A DNA stretch of 64,000 bases from Bog-756 sp963730685 (GCA_963730685.1 CAVSSP010000005.1:62001-126000), one strand, 5' to 3'. Positions 1 to 9,230 are shown, counted from the first letter of the stretch. A program made the numbers and translations. The notes: generated from the sequence alone by a model not told the origin.

Positions 1-1331
1 GCGTCGACGGCCGTCTCGGCCCCCGGCCGGTCGAACTGCTCCCGGATGAACGCGGTCGGCGCATCGTCAGGCAGGAGCCAGTCGTCCTCGAGGAGGTCGG
101 CCAGGGCGGGGAACCGTCGGTCGAAGAATACGTGAGAGTAGGCCTCCAGCGACTCCCGGCGGGGGACCTCGGCCAACGGGGGATACCAGTCGTAGCCTCC
201 GAGGACCTCGTCGGCCCCCTGCCCCGACTGGACGACCTTGACGTAGGAGGACACCTCCTCGCTGAGCAGGTAGAAGGCGACGCAGTCGTGGCTGACCATG
301 GGCTCGCTCATGGCCCCCACGGCGCCGTCGATGGCGGGCAGCAGGCGCGAGCTCTCGATCTTGATCCGGTGGTGATCGGTGCCGAAGTGGGCGGCGACCA
401 GGTCCGAGTACTCGAACTCGTCGCCGGACTCGCCGCCGGCGTCGTCGAAGCCGACGCTGAACGTCTGGAGGTCGTGCTGCCCGGCCTCGGCCAGGAGGGC
501 GACCACCAGGCTGGAGTCGATCCCACCGGAGAGGAGGACCCCGACCGGCACGTCGGCCACCTGGCGCCGTTTGACGGCGGTCCGGAGGGCGGCGATCAGG
601 GCCTCGTCCCAGTCGTGGTCCGACCACCGTTCCCGTTCGGGGTCACGCTCGAAGGAGGGGTCCCAGTAGGTGGTGTCCCGGGTCCGCCCGTCGGCCTCGA
701 CCGTCCTGACCGTGGCCGGTGGCAGCTTGCGGACGCCGTTCAGGATGGTGCGGGGTGCGGGGACCACCGAGTGGAAGGTCATGTAGTACTGCAGGGCGAC
801 CCGGTCGATGGACGTGTCGACATCGCCGGCGGCGAGGAGGGCGGGCAACGTGGACGCGAACCGTATCCGTTCGTCACTCCGGGAGAGGTAGAGGGGTTTG
901 ATGCCGAGCCGGTCCCGGGCCAGGACCAGCCGTCCGGACCCGTGCTCGACGATGGCGAAGGCGAACATGCCGTGGAAGTGCGAGACACAGTCGGTTCCCC
1001 ACTGGGCATAGGACTTGCCGATGACCTCGGTGTCCGACGTGGAGAAGAAGGAGTGGCCGAGGCCGCGCAGCTCGTCCCGGAGCTGCACGTGGTTGTAGAT
1101 GCACCCGTTGAAGGCGATGGTCAGGCCGAGGGCGGTGTCCACCAGTGGCTGGGATCCCCGCACCGACAGGTCGATGATCGACAGGCGGCGGTGGCCGAGG
1201 GCCACCGGACCCCGGACCCACAGGCCGGACCCGTCGGGACCGCGGCACGCCATGGTGGCACAGCTCCGTTGGAGGGCATCGGCCTCGGGCGAACCGCCGT
1301 CGAAGCGGAGCTCGCCGCACAGCCCGCACAT
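1..1331 (-). CDS. N-acetylglutaminylglutamine-type asparagine synthase amidotransferase, C-terminus cut by window edge
   Basis: Class II glutamine amidotransferase of the asparagine synthase family. It should take ammonia from glutamine and amidate a carboxylate activated with ATP. The protein begins MCGLCGELRF, so the Cys2 nucleophile is present. The N-terminal hydrolase domain (about residues 1-210) reads like the amidotransferase of the NAGGN dipeptide osmolyte system, with RGPDGSGLW, GHRRLSIIDLS and RDRLGIKPLY. The synthetase domain carries the pyrophosphate-loop motif LLSGGIDSSL, then SEPMVSHDCVAFYLLSEEVS and VVQSGQGADEVLGGY, also NAGGN-like. About 443 residues are visible; the C-terminus lies before base 1. 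Its ATG shares one base with the TGA of the upstream ligase (TGATG), which implies translational coupling. The family is clear. The exact product is inferred, because the partner ligase differs from the usual one. Confidence 0.88.
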   Translation of the reverse strand, partial: MCGLCGELRFDGGSPEADALQRSCATMACRGPDGSGLWVRGPVALGHRRLSIIDLSVRGSQPLVDTALGLTIAFNGCIYNHVQLRDELRGLGHSFFSTSDTEVIGKSYAQWGTDCVSHFHGMFAFAIVEHGSGRLVLARDRLGIKPLYLSRSDERIRFASTLPALLAAGDVDTSIDRVALQYYMTFHSVVPAPRTILNGVRKLPPATVRTVEADGRTRDTTYWDPSFERDPERERWSDHDWDEALIAALRTAVKRRQVADVPVGVLLSGGIDSSLVVALLAEAGQHDLQTFSVGFDDAGGESGDEFEYSDLVAAHFGTDHHRIKIESSRLLPAIDGAVGAMSEPMVSHDCVAFYLLSEEVSSYVKVVQSGQGADEVLGGYDWYPPLAEVPRRESLEAYSHVFFDRRFPALADLLEDDWLLPDDAPTAFIREQFDRPGAETAVD

Positions 1332-3862
1332 CAGGCGGCTCCCCCGGGGGGCTCGTCGGGGTCGACCAGGATCCAGGTGTCCTTGGCCCCACCGCCGCGT
1401 GACGAGTTCACGACCATGCTGCCGCCCGGCGCCACCCTGGTGAGGGCCAGGCCGGCCAGTTCGGCCTCTCCCGCCCCGGGCCCGGTGAGGTACACGAAGG
1501 CACGGAGGTCCACGTGCCGGGGCTCCATCCTGCCCTCGACGAACGTGGGGAGGGTGGAGAGGGCGACGACCTCCTGGGCCACCCACGCCGAGGGATCCTC
1601 GGCGATCTCACGCCTCCGCTGGACCAGCTCGGCCGCCGTGGCCTCCGGGCCGATGAGCACGCCACTGCCCCCGTACCCGCCCACCGGCTTGGTCACCAGC
1701 TCGGCCAGCCGGTCGAGCACCGCCTCGGACTCGTGGGGATCCGAGCACCGGTAGGTCGGCACCGAGGCCAACAGCGGCCGCTCCGAGAGGTAGTACGCGA
1801 TCAGGTCGGGGACGTAGCAGTACATCGCCTTGTCGTCGGCGATGCCGTTGCCGGGGGCGTTGACCACCACCACGCCGCCCTGTTGGGCCACCTCGAGCAC
1901 CAGCGCCCCCACCTTCCGCCCCCCGGCGTCGGTCAGGTCGGCGAGCTCGCAACCGATCCGCAGATAGACCACGTCGACCCGGCGGCCGCCGACCACCACC
2001 CGGTCGTCACGGACCTCGATCTCGCTGGGCTGGGCCAGCAACAGCCCGACCTCCTCGGCGATGAGGCGGTGCTCGAACCAGCCGGAGTTGTCGGCGCCCT
2101 CGGAGAGGAGCACGACGACGGCATCGTCGACCGGGGCGCAGGCCCGGAGGGTGCGTCCGATGAGCCCCAACGCGTCCTCGGCCCTGCGCTTTTGGACCGT
2201 GGTGTCGAACTCGGGCATGACCTCGGACATCAGGCGCCGCACGGCGATGGAGTACCCGATGCCGGAGGGCACCCGGGCGTTGTCCTCCAGGACCCGCCAC
2301 CCCTCGATGCTGTCGCGGACGAGGTCGAAACCGATCACGGGCGCCCGCATCACGTCGCCGGGGAGGAGTCGGCCTTCAGGGCGCCAGGCGTTGCAGCCGG
2401 TGAGCACCTCCTCGGTCATGACGCCATCGCGGACGATGGCGGCCGGTCCGTAGACGTCACGGAGGTAGGCCTCGAGCGCCCGTGCCCGCTGGGTCAGACC
2501 CACCGCCAGCACGGACCACTCGTGGGCGGGGATGACCCGGGGGACCAGGTCGACGGGGAATCGGCGCTGCTCTCCGGCGACGCCGAAGGTGAGGCCGTTG
2601 GCGTCCACCCGGTGGGCGCGGATGGCCAGCTCGATCGGGTCGAACCGATCGAGCACGTCGAACATGGGGCGGTACGCCGAGTAGGGGACCCCACCGGTGT
2701 GCACCGCCTCGTCGGTGAGCGGGGCCGGGTAGCCGGCGGACCAGCGCGTCCTCGACGGCGCCGTGGAGTGGCTGCCCCTCGTCTCGTCCACCAGCAGCTG
2801 CACCACGTCAGCGGCGCGTCCCCGTTCCGCGTACCGGGCCCGCTGGCGTTCGCAGGAGCTCCCCCGGGCCAGCGCCGCCCCGGTCAGCTCGCGGACGATG
2901 TCCCAGTCGTCGGCCTCCTCGAGCTCGGGTCGGAGGTCGTCGACGAGACGTCGCACGACCTCGTCGGCGGGCAGGGCGACGGGCTCGCTGCCGGTGTCGA
3001 GCAGGGTGTCGGAGAGCCCGCTGCGGGCCGCCCGCCACATGGCCGCCCGGTACAGGGGGTCCGGGCGGTTGGGCCTGGGCAGTCCGGCCACCTCCTGTCG
3101 GGCGGCCCGCTCCACCGCGGCCCGGAACAGTCCGGCGATGAGGATGGCGTCGTCGACGAGGGGGGTGGAGTCGCACACCCGGAGCTCGAGGGTGGGGAGG
3201 TGGTCCGACGGCCGCACGTCGAAGTAGGCCATGTTGTTGTCCGAGATGATGCCGGCGGTGATGAGGTTGGCGAGCAGGGCCCGGTACTCCTCGTACGACT
3301 CCACCCTCGGTGTCCGGCCCGCCGTGGGCCATCGCTGCCAGATGACCGTCCGGACACTGGCGTACCCGGTGTCCTGGCCCTCGAAGAAGGGGGAGCTGGC
3401 CGACAGGGCCAGCAGGATCGGCAGGATGTCCTCGATCCGCGGGATCAGCCGGACGGCCAGGTCGGCGTCGTCCACGGTGACGTGCACCTGGAGGCCGCAC
3501 ACGAGGTGCTCGTCGACGAGGAGCCGGTAGTCCTGCTGCATCCGGGCGTACCGGCCGAGGGCGGTCAGTTCGAGGTCGGCGGCGCTGGACAGGGGGGCGG
3601 TCCCGGCGGCGGCGACAGCCAGGCCCTGGGCGTCGGCGGCCTCGATCACGCCCTTGCGGAGTCCGAGCAGTTCGAGGCCCATCTCGTTGAGGGTCGAGAA
3701 CACCTCGGTGTTGGTCTCGATGGTGCTCCGCTGGAGCTCGGCCGAGTAGCTCTCGGCCGACAGCTGGCTGAGGAGCTCGGGGGCCCGGAACGCCAGCTCG
3801 AAGGTGTCGGCATCGACGATCTGGAACTCCTCTTCGATGCCTAACGTCCGGGCCGCGGCCAT
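1331..3862 (-). CDS. Fused carboxylate-amine ligase (GCS2) and circularly permuted ATP-grasp protein
   Basis: An 843-residue two-domain ligase. Residues 1 to about 370 form a glutamate-cysteine ligase type 2 (YbdK-like) domain, with GIEEEFQIVD at the N-terminus, LQVHVTVDD and TLELRVCD. From about residue 380 it is a circularly permuted type 2 ATP-grasp domain with the hallmark motif VLEDNARVPSGIGY near residue 520, plus NAPGNGIADDK and KPVGGYGGSG. Both halves belong to ATP-dependent carboxylate-amine ligase families, so peptide-bond formation is expected; substrates are unknown. It sits immediately upstream of an NAGGN-type amidotransferase and is coupled to it. The two may therefore make an amidated small peptide. 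The ATG at 3862 was chosen; a TTG one codon upstream is possible. No strong Shine-Dalgarno sequence is visible. The HD protein gene ends 160 bp upstream. Confidence 0.85.
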   Translation of the reverse strand: MAAARTLGIEEEFQIVDADTFELAFRAPELLSQLSAESYSAELQRSTIETNTEVFSTLNEMGLELLGLRKGVIEAADAQGLAVAAAGTAPLSSAADLELTALGRYARMQQDYRLLVDEHLVCGLQVHVTVDDADLAVRLIPRIEDILPILLALSASSPFFEGQDTGYASVRTVIWQRWPTAGRTPRVESYEEYRALLANLITAGIISDNNMAYFDVRPSDHLPTLELRVCDSTPLVDDAILIAGLFRAAVERAARQEVAGLPRPNRPDPLYRAAMWRAARSGLSDTLLDTGSEPVALPADEVVRRLVDDLRPELEEADDWDIVRELTGAALARGSSCERQRARYAERGRAADVVQLLVDETRGSHSTAPSRTRWSAGYPAPLTDEAVHTGGVPYSAYRPMFDVLDRFDPIELAIRAHRVDANGLTFGVAGEQRRFPVDLVPRVIPAHEWSVLAVGLTQRARALEAYLRDVYGPAAIVRDGVMTEEVLTGCNAWRPEGRLLPGDVMRAPVIGFDLVRDSIEGWRVLEDNARVPSGIGYSIAVRRLMSEVMPEFDTTVQKRRAEDALGLIGRTLRACAPVDDAVVVLLSEGADNSGWFEHRLIAEEVGLLLAQPSEIEVRDDRVVVGGRRVDVVYLRIGCELADLTDAGGRKVGALVLEVAQQGGVVVVNAPGNGIADDKAMYCYVPDLIAYYLSERPLLASVPTYRCSDPHESEAVLDRLAELVTKPVGGYGGSGVLIGPEATAAELVQRRREIAEDPSAWVAQEVVALSTLPTFVEGRMEPRHVDLRAFVYLTGPGAGEAELAGLALTRVAPGGSMVVNSSRGGGAKDTWILVDPDEPPGGAA

Positions 3863-4022
3863 CAACTGACTCTAGGTGGGCATTGTTTCCGGCAAATGTC
3901 CAGCCCAGATGCCGGCAGCGTCATGGGTACTCCATAACCAGAACGGGCCGGATCGACACCTCCGGCGGGGTCCGCCTCCGTCGCCGACCCGGCGATACGC
4001 CCGTTCGGGCCGGGTGCCGCAC

Positions 4023-4583
4023 CTACTGCGGCGGGCTCCAGGCCAGGTCCAACACCCGTCGGACCATGGGCTCGAAGGCCGTGACCGGCTCACTCCGGTA
4101 GTCGGGGTCGAACGACACCTGGTCGTAGCGGGCGCAGAACTCCACGGTCCGGTCGTAGAAGGGGCTGGTGACGAACTCGTCCCGTTCGTTGGGATCGATC
4201 CCCAGGTGCTGGCCGATGAAGTACATCTGGAAGACGGGATGGTGCGCCAGCATCCAGAAGTTGGCCGTGGAGACGAACGGCTTGAGGACGGCGGCGACGA
4301 CCTCGCCGTGGTTGAACGGGCCCAGTGACTCGCCCACGTCATGGAGGAGGCAGCAGACGACGTACTCCTCGTCCCGGTCGTCCCGAAGCGCCCGGGTGGC
4401 GCACTGCAGGCTGTGATCCAGTCGGTTGATCGGATACGTCGCATCCGCCGTCAGGTCGGTGAGCATGCCGAGGAGCAGGTCGGGGAGGGCCTGGATGTTC
4501 TGCTCGTGCACGGCGGCGAGGAGGGCGAAATCCTGGTCCGTGCCCTCGTCCATGCGCCGGAAGTGCATCTTGCCCTCGACCAT
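4023..4583 (-). CDS. HD-domain protein
   Basis: A 186-residue protein with an HD-type metal-binding core. The region RLDHSLQCATRAL supplies an early His, CCLLHDVGES supplies the central HD pair, and LAHHPVFQMYF supplies further His residues. The spacing and the all-helical look resemble the mixed-valent diiron oxygenase branch (PhnZ or inositol oxygenase-like) as much as the phosphohydrolases, so the reaction cannot be assigned. AGGA lies about nine bases before the ATG. It lies upstream of the GCS2/ATP-grasp and amidotransferase genes on the same strand with a 160-bp gap. Shared transcription is possible but not shown. It is divergent from the XRE regulator. Confidence 0.75.
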   Translation of the reverse strand: MVEGKMHFRRMDEGTDQDFALLAAVHEQNIQALPDLLLGMLTDLTADATYPINRLDHSLQCATRALRDDRDEEYVVCCLLHDVGESLGPFNHGEVVAAVLKPFVSTANFWMLAHHPVFQMYFIGQHLGIDPNERDEFVTSPFYDRTVEFCARYDQVSFDPDYRSEPVTAFEPMVRRVLDLAWSPPQ

Positions 4584-4779
4584 CGCCAGGATCCTATTTC
4601 AGCCGCGGCCGGGCCGACCGAATCCACCCGGGGGGGGATGCTCCTCCCGAGCCGTCGAGGCCCCGGCGCCCGCGGTCACCTGCCCCACACCTATCCGCCG
4701 CGTGTGAACGACATCGATGTAGTTCGACACGCCGCACAACCGGTCCGGTGCCCGGGCCTTGTCAGCCCGACAACTACGG

Positions 4780-4817
4780 GAGTACCGTTGACAATTAGTG
4801 GATACAAACGAGTACTC
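4780..4817. promoter_or_regulatory. Paired GAGTAC sites with TTGACA at an XRE gene start
   Basis: GAGTAC occurs at 4780-4785 and again at 4810-4815, exactly 30 bp or about three helical turns apart. The first lies in ACGGGAGTACCGT, which has ACGG/CCGT inverted arms. The second is the palindrome GAGTACTC (4810-4817). A TTGACA hexamer sits between them at 4788-4793, just before the GTG start. This arrangement suggests a self-repressed operator for the adjacent XRE protein; that is an inference. Confidence 0.4.
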
Positions 4818-5205
4818 AGTCGAGTCGGCCGGGGGGCTCGCCGAGCGGATCCGCACCTACCGGCTGAAGGTCGGGATGACCCAGCGGGAGCTGGCCGATC
4901 AGCTGGGGGTCACCCAGCAGTCGGTGGCCCGGTGGGAGCAGGGTTCGCCGCCGAGGAGGTACATGCTCCGCGTCATCGAGTCCCTGCTCGGCGAGACCGA
5001 CGGGACCGAGTCGACCGACCTCGCCGACATCATCGGCCTCCATCCCCCGGCCCCCGGGGCCGTTCGGACCACGCGCGGTGTCGAAGAGGGCCGAAGGGCC
5101 TACGTGCAGGGATGCCTCAAGCTCCTCGAGCGCGGCGAGCGCCTGCCCAACCGGGTGCTCCTCCTGCTCGCCGACGAGCTCGGCTGGGGTGCCGACGACG
5201 GCTGA
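4798..5205 (+). CDS. XRE-family helix-turn-helix regulator
   Basis: A 135-residue DNA-binding protein. Residues about 14-70 form a Cro/CI-type helix-turn-helix: LAERIRTYRLKVGMTQRELA, then LGVTQQSVARWEQG. The C-terminal half is a short helical tail without a recognised effector domain, so this is probably a simple repressor. The GTG at 4798 is directly downstream of TTGACA, with no clear Shine-Dalgarno sequence. The start is therefore uncertain, and an in-frame later start would still keep the helix-turn-helix. The gene is divergent from the HD-domain gene, and the paired GAGTAC sites at its 5' end suggest autoregulation. Its targets are unknown. Confidence 0.75.
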   Translation: MDTNEYSVESAGGLAERIRTYRLKVGMTQRELADQLGVTQQSVARWEQGSPPRRYMLRVIESLLGETDGTESTDLADIIGLHPPAPGAVRTTRGVEEGRRAYVQGCLKLLERGERLPNRVLLLLADELGWGADDG

Positions 5206-5232
5206 TCCCCCCCGCCGCCTCGGCCCGGTCGC

Positions 5233-6150
5233 TCAGGACCGGAAGCGGGAGATCACCGACGTGCCGTACTGCTCCAACCCCTCGAGGGCCTGGGCCAACG
5301 ACGCACCGGGCACCGAGACCCCGGCCCACGTGACCCCCAGCTCGGCCAGCTCGTCCAGCCCCTCCCTATGGGCGTCGGCGTCGAATCGATCGTCGAGGCT
5401 GCCGCCGGCAGGCGTGCCGAAGGCGACATCGATGTCCGTCCGGGCCCGCCCTTCCTCGTCGACGAACCGCCAGAGCTCGTCGAGCATGGCGGCGAGGTCC
5501 TCGACGGTCTCGAGTGGGGGCGTCTTCGTGGTGGCCGACAGCGACCTCGGCGCCGGAAAGGGTGTCCAGCCGTCCCCGTAGCGGGCCACCCGGCGCCGGG
5601 ACAGTCGACTGTTGCCGCCGATCCAGATCGGAGGCGCCACCCGGGGCTTCGGATTGGCGGTCAGCCCCTTGGCGTCGATGCCGATCCCCTCGAAGGAGAA
5701 GTCGTCCCGGGTCCACATGCCGCGGAGGACGTCGACGGCCTGGTCGAACAAGGCGTTGCGCTGCTCGAAGTCGATTCCCAGCCCCCGGTACTCCCCGCGC
5801 AGGTAGCCGGTGGCCACGGCCAGGGTGAAACGGTCCTCCGACAGCATGGCCATGGTGGCCACCATCTTGGCCACGATGAGAGGGTGCCGGTAGGGGAGCA
5901 CCACGATGTTGGGGATCAGGCGGATCCGCTCGGTGACGGCGGCGCAGAACGTCAGCGCCACGAAGGGATCCAGCGCATCGTGGCCACCGGCCTTGAGCCA
6001 CCGGTCGGTCGGCGCCGGATGGTCGGTGAACCCGATCCCGTCGAATCCCGCCGCTTCGGCGGCCCGGGCGAACTCGATGACGGCCTTCCTCGTCATGAGC
6101 TCCGGACTGGCGGGATGGGTGATCAACGGGTACGTGACGGAGAAATTCAT
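5233..6150 (-). CDS. LLM-class F420-type oxidoreductase
   Basis: A 305-residue luciferase-like monooxygenase fold protein (single-domain TIM barrel) of the kind that uses F420 or a flavin in actinomycetes. Family signatures are AGFDGIGFTDHPAP near residue 40, LTFCAAVTERIRL, VLPYRHPLIVAKMVATM, SEDRFTLAVATGYLRGEY and PPIWIGGNS, all in the expected order. GGAG lies six bases before the ATG. The substrate cannot be told from sequence. It is convergent with the XRE gene and stands alone on its strand, 184 bp before the Pel-like operon ends. A second member of the family lies at 45.6-46.4 kb. Confidence 0.85.
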   Translation of the reverse strand: MNFSVTYPLITHPASPELMTRKAVIEFARAAEAAGFDGIGFTDHPAPTDRWLKAGGHDALDPFVALTFCAAVTERIRLIPNIVVLPYRHPLIVAKMVATMAMLSEDRFTLAVATGYLRGEYRGLGIDFEQRNALFDQAVDVLRGMWTRDDFSFEGIGIDAKGLTANPKPRVAPPIWIGGNSRLSRRRVARYGDGWTPFPAPRSLSATTKTPPLETVEDLAAMLDELWRFVDEEGRARTDIDVAFGTPAGGSLDDRFDADAHREGLDELAELGVTWAGVSVPGASLAQALEGLEQYGTSVISRFRS

Positions 6151-6334
6151 GAACGCTCCAGGCCTTCTGTCCGCCCCGCCGGGGGGCCGGGACGGTCGGG
6201 ATCGCGGTCCATGCCGAACGGTGGTGGCATGCGCGCAACGAACCGTAACGCGGTCTCCCGGGTTGCGCCCGTGGTCCGGTAGCGGGACGTGCGCCGGGCG
6301 GTCCGGCCCGGCGGAGGCGCCGGCGGAGGCGCGG

Positions 6335-7606
6335 TCAGGTACCCGGTGCGAACGAGTAACGGGTCCCGGGCCAGTAGGTGTGCCGGACGAAGCGCACCGG
6401 ACGCGTGTTCCCCGGGAGGCGCAGGGTCAGCGCACCGACGATGGGCGGGGAGCTGATGGGGTCGGGAAAGGTCGCCGATCCGTCCGAGGCCACCTGTTGG
6501 CGGCCGTCCAGGCCGGCCACACTGCCCTTGGGCAGGCCGGTGATGACCACGTCGGGCCGGCACACGCTCGAGTACCCGTCGTAGGCGACGGTGTAGGGGG
6601 TCTGGCGGGCCTGCACCTCCAGGTAGGGCTGGAACGGAGGAGCGATCCCCAGCTGGAGGAGGTAGGCGGAGTAGAACAGCGCGCCGTCGACCCAGACGCC
6701 GAGCGTGTTGTCGCCGTTGGTCTGGATGGCGACCTGCAGCGGGCCCGGCGTCCACGGCACCTGCTTCAAGATGTGCTCGGTCGCGTGGCTCAGGTGCCCC
6801 GTCGAGTAGCCCACGGTGAGGTTCCGGTGACCGGTGGGGGAGACGTTCTCGGCCACGAAGACGTAGTTGATGTCACCGGTGCTGACGGTGTTCCCGGTCT
6901 GTACGGCCATGACCAGCTCGCCGATGGCCTGGGGGTCCCACGAGACGACGGGTGGAGGCGATGCCGCGGAGAACTGGAGGGCGCAGGTGGCGGGCGTCGT
7001 GCCGGTGGTGGTCAGGAACCAGCCGCGGAAGTCCGTGGTCGCCCGGCGCACCCCCACGTGGAGCAGGCCACCGCTGACCGACGCCAGCCCGTTGTCGGCC
7101 CCCGCACTGCCGTTGGCCTCCCACCCCACGTAGGGAGGAAGGGCCAGTGAGGTGCTGCCCTGGATCGGCCCGCTCGGCCCACTCGGCTGGGAGAAGGTCA
7201 CGTTCTGGTAGTCGGAGAGCTGCCCGCCGGTGGTGGCCCCCGTGCCCGTCGGCGGGGCGTTGGACAGCAGGGTGGCACCGCCGGTCCCCACCACCGACTG
7301 CACCTGGTCGATTGCGCCCTGGGCCGAGGCCGTGGTGTGCACGAACAGTGCCCCGGCCAGCAGGATCCCGACGATGGGAAAGGCGGCCACCGCCCGGCGT
7401 CCCCAGGACTGGCGGCCATGCCAGTTCCAGTTCACCTGGCGGTGTTCCTCGGGCCGCTTCTCGTCGTCGGACGGGTCCCACGACTCGGTCAGCTCGTTGG
7501 GCGACCGGTACCCGGACGGCCCGTCGGGCGTCGGCCGCGACATGGTCGGGGCCGCCTTGACCTCCTGGGGCCGCCGCCCGGGGTCGGGGGGCTTAGAACG
7601 ACCCAT
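6335..7606 (-). CDS. Membrane-anchored lectin/LamG-like surface protein in Pel-like operon
   Basis: A 423-residue protein I do not recognise as a named family. An N-terminal hydrophilic part of about 75 residues is followed by one hydrophobic segment, AAFPIVGILLAGALFVH, so the rest should lie outside the cell. The extracellular part reads as a beta-sandwich resembling concanavalin A/LamG folds, with PYVGWEANGSAG, LVMAVQTGN, INYVFVAEN, VAIQTNGDNTLGVWVDG and YLEVQARQTPYTVAYDGYSS. It starts 14 bp inside the end of the pelG-like gene, so it is the last gene of that operon. A role in binding or anchoring the exported polysaccharide is a reasonable guess from position and fold only. Confidence 0.6.
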   Translation of the reverse strand: MGRSKPPDPGRRPQEVKAAPTMSRPTPDGPSGYRSPNELTESWDPSDDEKRPEEHRQVNWNWHGRQSWGRRAVAAFPIVGILLAGALFVHTTASAQGAIDQVQSVVGTGGATLLSNAPPTGTGATTGGQLSDYQNVTFSQPSGPSGPIQGSTSLALPPYVGWEANGSAGADNGLASVSGGLLHVGVRRATTDFRGWFLTTTGTTPATCALQFSAASPPPVVSWDPQAIGELVMAVQTGNTVSTGDINYVFVAENVSPTGHRNLTVGYSTGHLSHATEHILKQVPWTPGPLQVAIQTNGDNTLGVWVDGALFYSAYLLQLGIAPPFQPYLEVQARQTPYTVAYDGYSSVCRPDVVITGLPKGSVAGLDGRQQVASDGSATFPDPISSPPIVGALTLRLPGNTRPVRFVRHTYWPGTRYSFAPGT

Positions 7607-9230
7607 AGAACGACTCCTCGCCGGCGGACAGGACCCGGTAGGACACCACTCCGGTGATCAGGGCATAGACGGCGGTGCCGGCCGGGAGTCCCCACACCGC
7701 CAGGGTCAGGTCCCTGCCCTGGACCAACAGGGCGGTGACGGCGGCACTGGTGCACGCCCCGGCCACCGCGCCGGCCACCGCCGCTCGCGGCTTGCTGAGG
7801 AAGAACAGGTACTGGCTGCACAGCATGCCGATGGGCACGATGGCGAAGCCGAACGACGCCACCTCCAACACGGAGAGCCCCCCCGGCGTCCGGACCGAGG
7901 CGGTCAGTCCGTGCGGGAGCAGTGCCAACAGGATGCTCGGCAGGATCCACGCCACCACCCCCGACACCACCGTCAGCACCGAGACGGCGACGACCCACTC
8001 GCGGCGGAGCGTGGATCGGGCCTGGCGCCAGCAGTCGAGGGTCTGGCTCTCGAGCAGCGGGCGGAGACGGCGACCGAACCGCTCGATGGAGGCGTAGACC
8101 AGGCCCAGGAGAACCACGAGCTCCAGCAGGGCCAGGTCCACCGATCCTTCGAAGGTCGACGCGTAGACGTACTGGTCGACTCCGAGGCTGTGGCCGTAGG
8201 CGAAGCCGGCGATCATCGGGCTGACCAGGATCATGACGAAGTAGGCCATGCCGTAGACGGCGTACGGCGCCGTGTGCCAGAGGACCACCCGGAGCTCAGG
8301 CGGTTTGACGACGGCGACCGGGTCGCCGTCGTCGGGTGCCGTCTCGGACCGCATGGCCAGGTAGCTGGCGGCGATGACCACCATGGCGCCGGCACCGACG
8401 GCGATGCCGAGCAGCTGGGCGTGACGGAATCCGGGTGAATTGGTGGTGAAGAGGCGTGCCGTGGCCAGGGTGACCACCAGCGCCAGTCCCGTGGCCAGGG
8501 CGAGCGTGTAGAAGCGGCGGAGCATGTACAGCGGAGCGGCACTGAGCAGGAAGACGAAGATGGCGACGGCGAACTCGGCGAACAGCTCACCGAGGTGCAA
8601 CCCGTAGGTGGGCACGACGTAGAAGGTGTAGACGAGGGCGATGACCAGGGCCGCCAACGAGCCGCTGTAGACGAGGAAGCGCGCCACCGTCCAGCGGACG
8701 AGGGGGTAGTTCCTCTGCAGGAGGTAGAACGTCCCCTTCCGGCCGATCATCTGCGAGCACCCGCCGGCCAGCACGGCGGCCAGGAAGAACGCCAGGGACA
8801 CCATGGCCTCGGACTGGGGTGTGGAGTCGAGCGACGACCACAGGGCCACCCGGCCGAAGAACAGGACCACCACCGACATGATCCACGGGACGCCGTACCA
8901 CGACCCGGCCAGGTAGTCGTCGGCGAACCGTCGCCAGGCCCCGATCCGCTCGGGCACCTCGTGGACCTGGGGGACGTAGTAGAGGTACGTCAGCTCGAAG
9001 ACCGCGGTGGCCAGGTCGAACACCGAGTCGAAGCCGAGTGCCTCGGCGCCCCTGGTGGTGTAGCCCATCGACTCCAGGGCCACGGTCACGTCGCGCAGGT
9101 TGCGGGGCTCGGGGTTGCGGTCCAGCACGCGCCTGGCCTCGACGTGCAGGTCGTCGTAGACGCTCGACTGCTCCCGCAGCTCGTCGAGGTCGTCCGTCCG
9201 GTGCCTCAGGTCGTCAATGGATCGCAGCAC
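7593..9230 (-). CDS. pelG: PelG-like polysaccharide exporter membrane protein
   Basis: A 545-residue integral membrane protein with about twelve hydrophobic segments and an N-terminal cytoplasmic region of about 130 residues. The pattern matches PelG, the MOP-superfamily membrane component of the Pel exopolysaccharide system. Recognisable stretches are LESMGYTTRGAEALGFDSVF, GTFYLLQRNYPLVRW, MLRRFYTLALATGLAL and CSQYLFFLSKPRAAVAG. It overlaps the PelF-like gene by 17 bp at its start and the lectin-like gene by 14 bp at its end, so translation is probably coupled through the operon. It would work with PelF, the glycosyltransferase, in making and exporting the polymer. The name is by homology and partner; no PelD, PelA or outer-membrane partner is visible here. 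Confidence 0.8.
   Translation of the reverse strand: MLRSIDDLRHRTDDLDELREQSSVYDDLHVEARRVLDRNPEPRNLRDVTVALESMGYTTRGAEALGFDSVFDLATAVFELTYLYYVPQVHEVPERIGAWRRFADDYLAGSWYGVPWIMSVVVLFFGRVALWSSLDSTPQSEAMVSLAFFLAAVLAGGCSQMIGRKGTFYLLQRNYPLVRWTVARFLVYSGSLAALVIALVYTFYVVPTYGLHLGELFAEFAVAIFVFLLSAAPLYMLRRFYTLALATGLALVVTLATARLFTTNSPGFRHAQLLGIAVGAGAMVVIAASYLAMRSETAPDDGDPVAVVKPPELRVVLWHTAPYAVYGMAYFVMILVSPMIAGFAYGHSLGVDQYVYASTFEGSVDLALLELVVLLGLVYASIERFGRRLRPLLESQTLDCWRQARSTLRREWVVAVSVLTVVSGVVAWILPSILLALLPHGLTASVRTPGGLSVLEVASFGFAIVPIGMLCSQYLFFLSKPRAAVAGAVAGACTSAAVTALLVQGRDLTLAVWGLPAGTAVYALITGVVSYRVLSAGEESFYGSF

Noticed and set aside
132..3844. Long plus-strand open frames (540 and 776 codons) opposite the amidotransferase and ligase genes
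   Set aside because: They are antisense shadows of high-GC genes: rich in Gly/Asp/His/Val without family motifs, while the minus-strand frames contain complete catalytic motifs.
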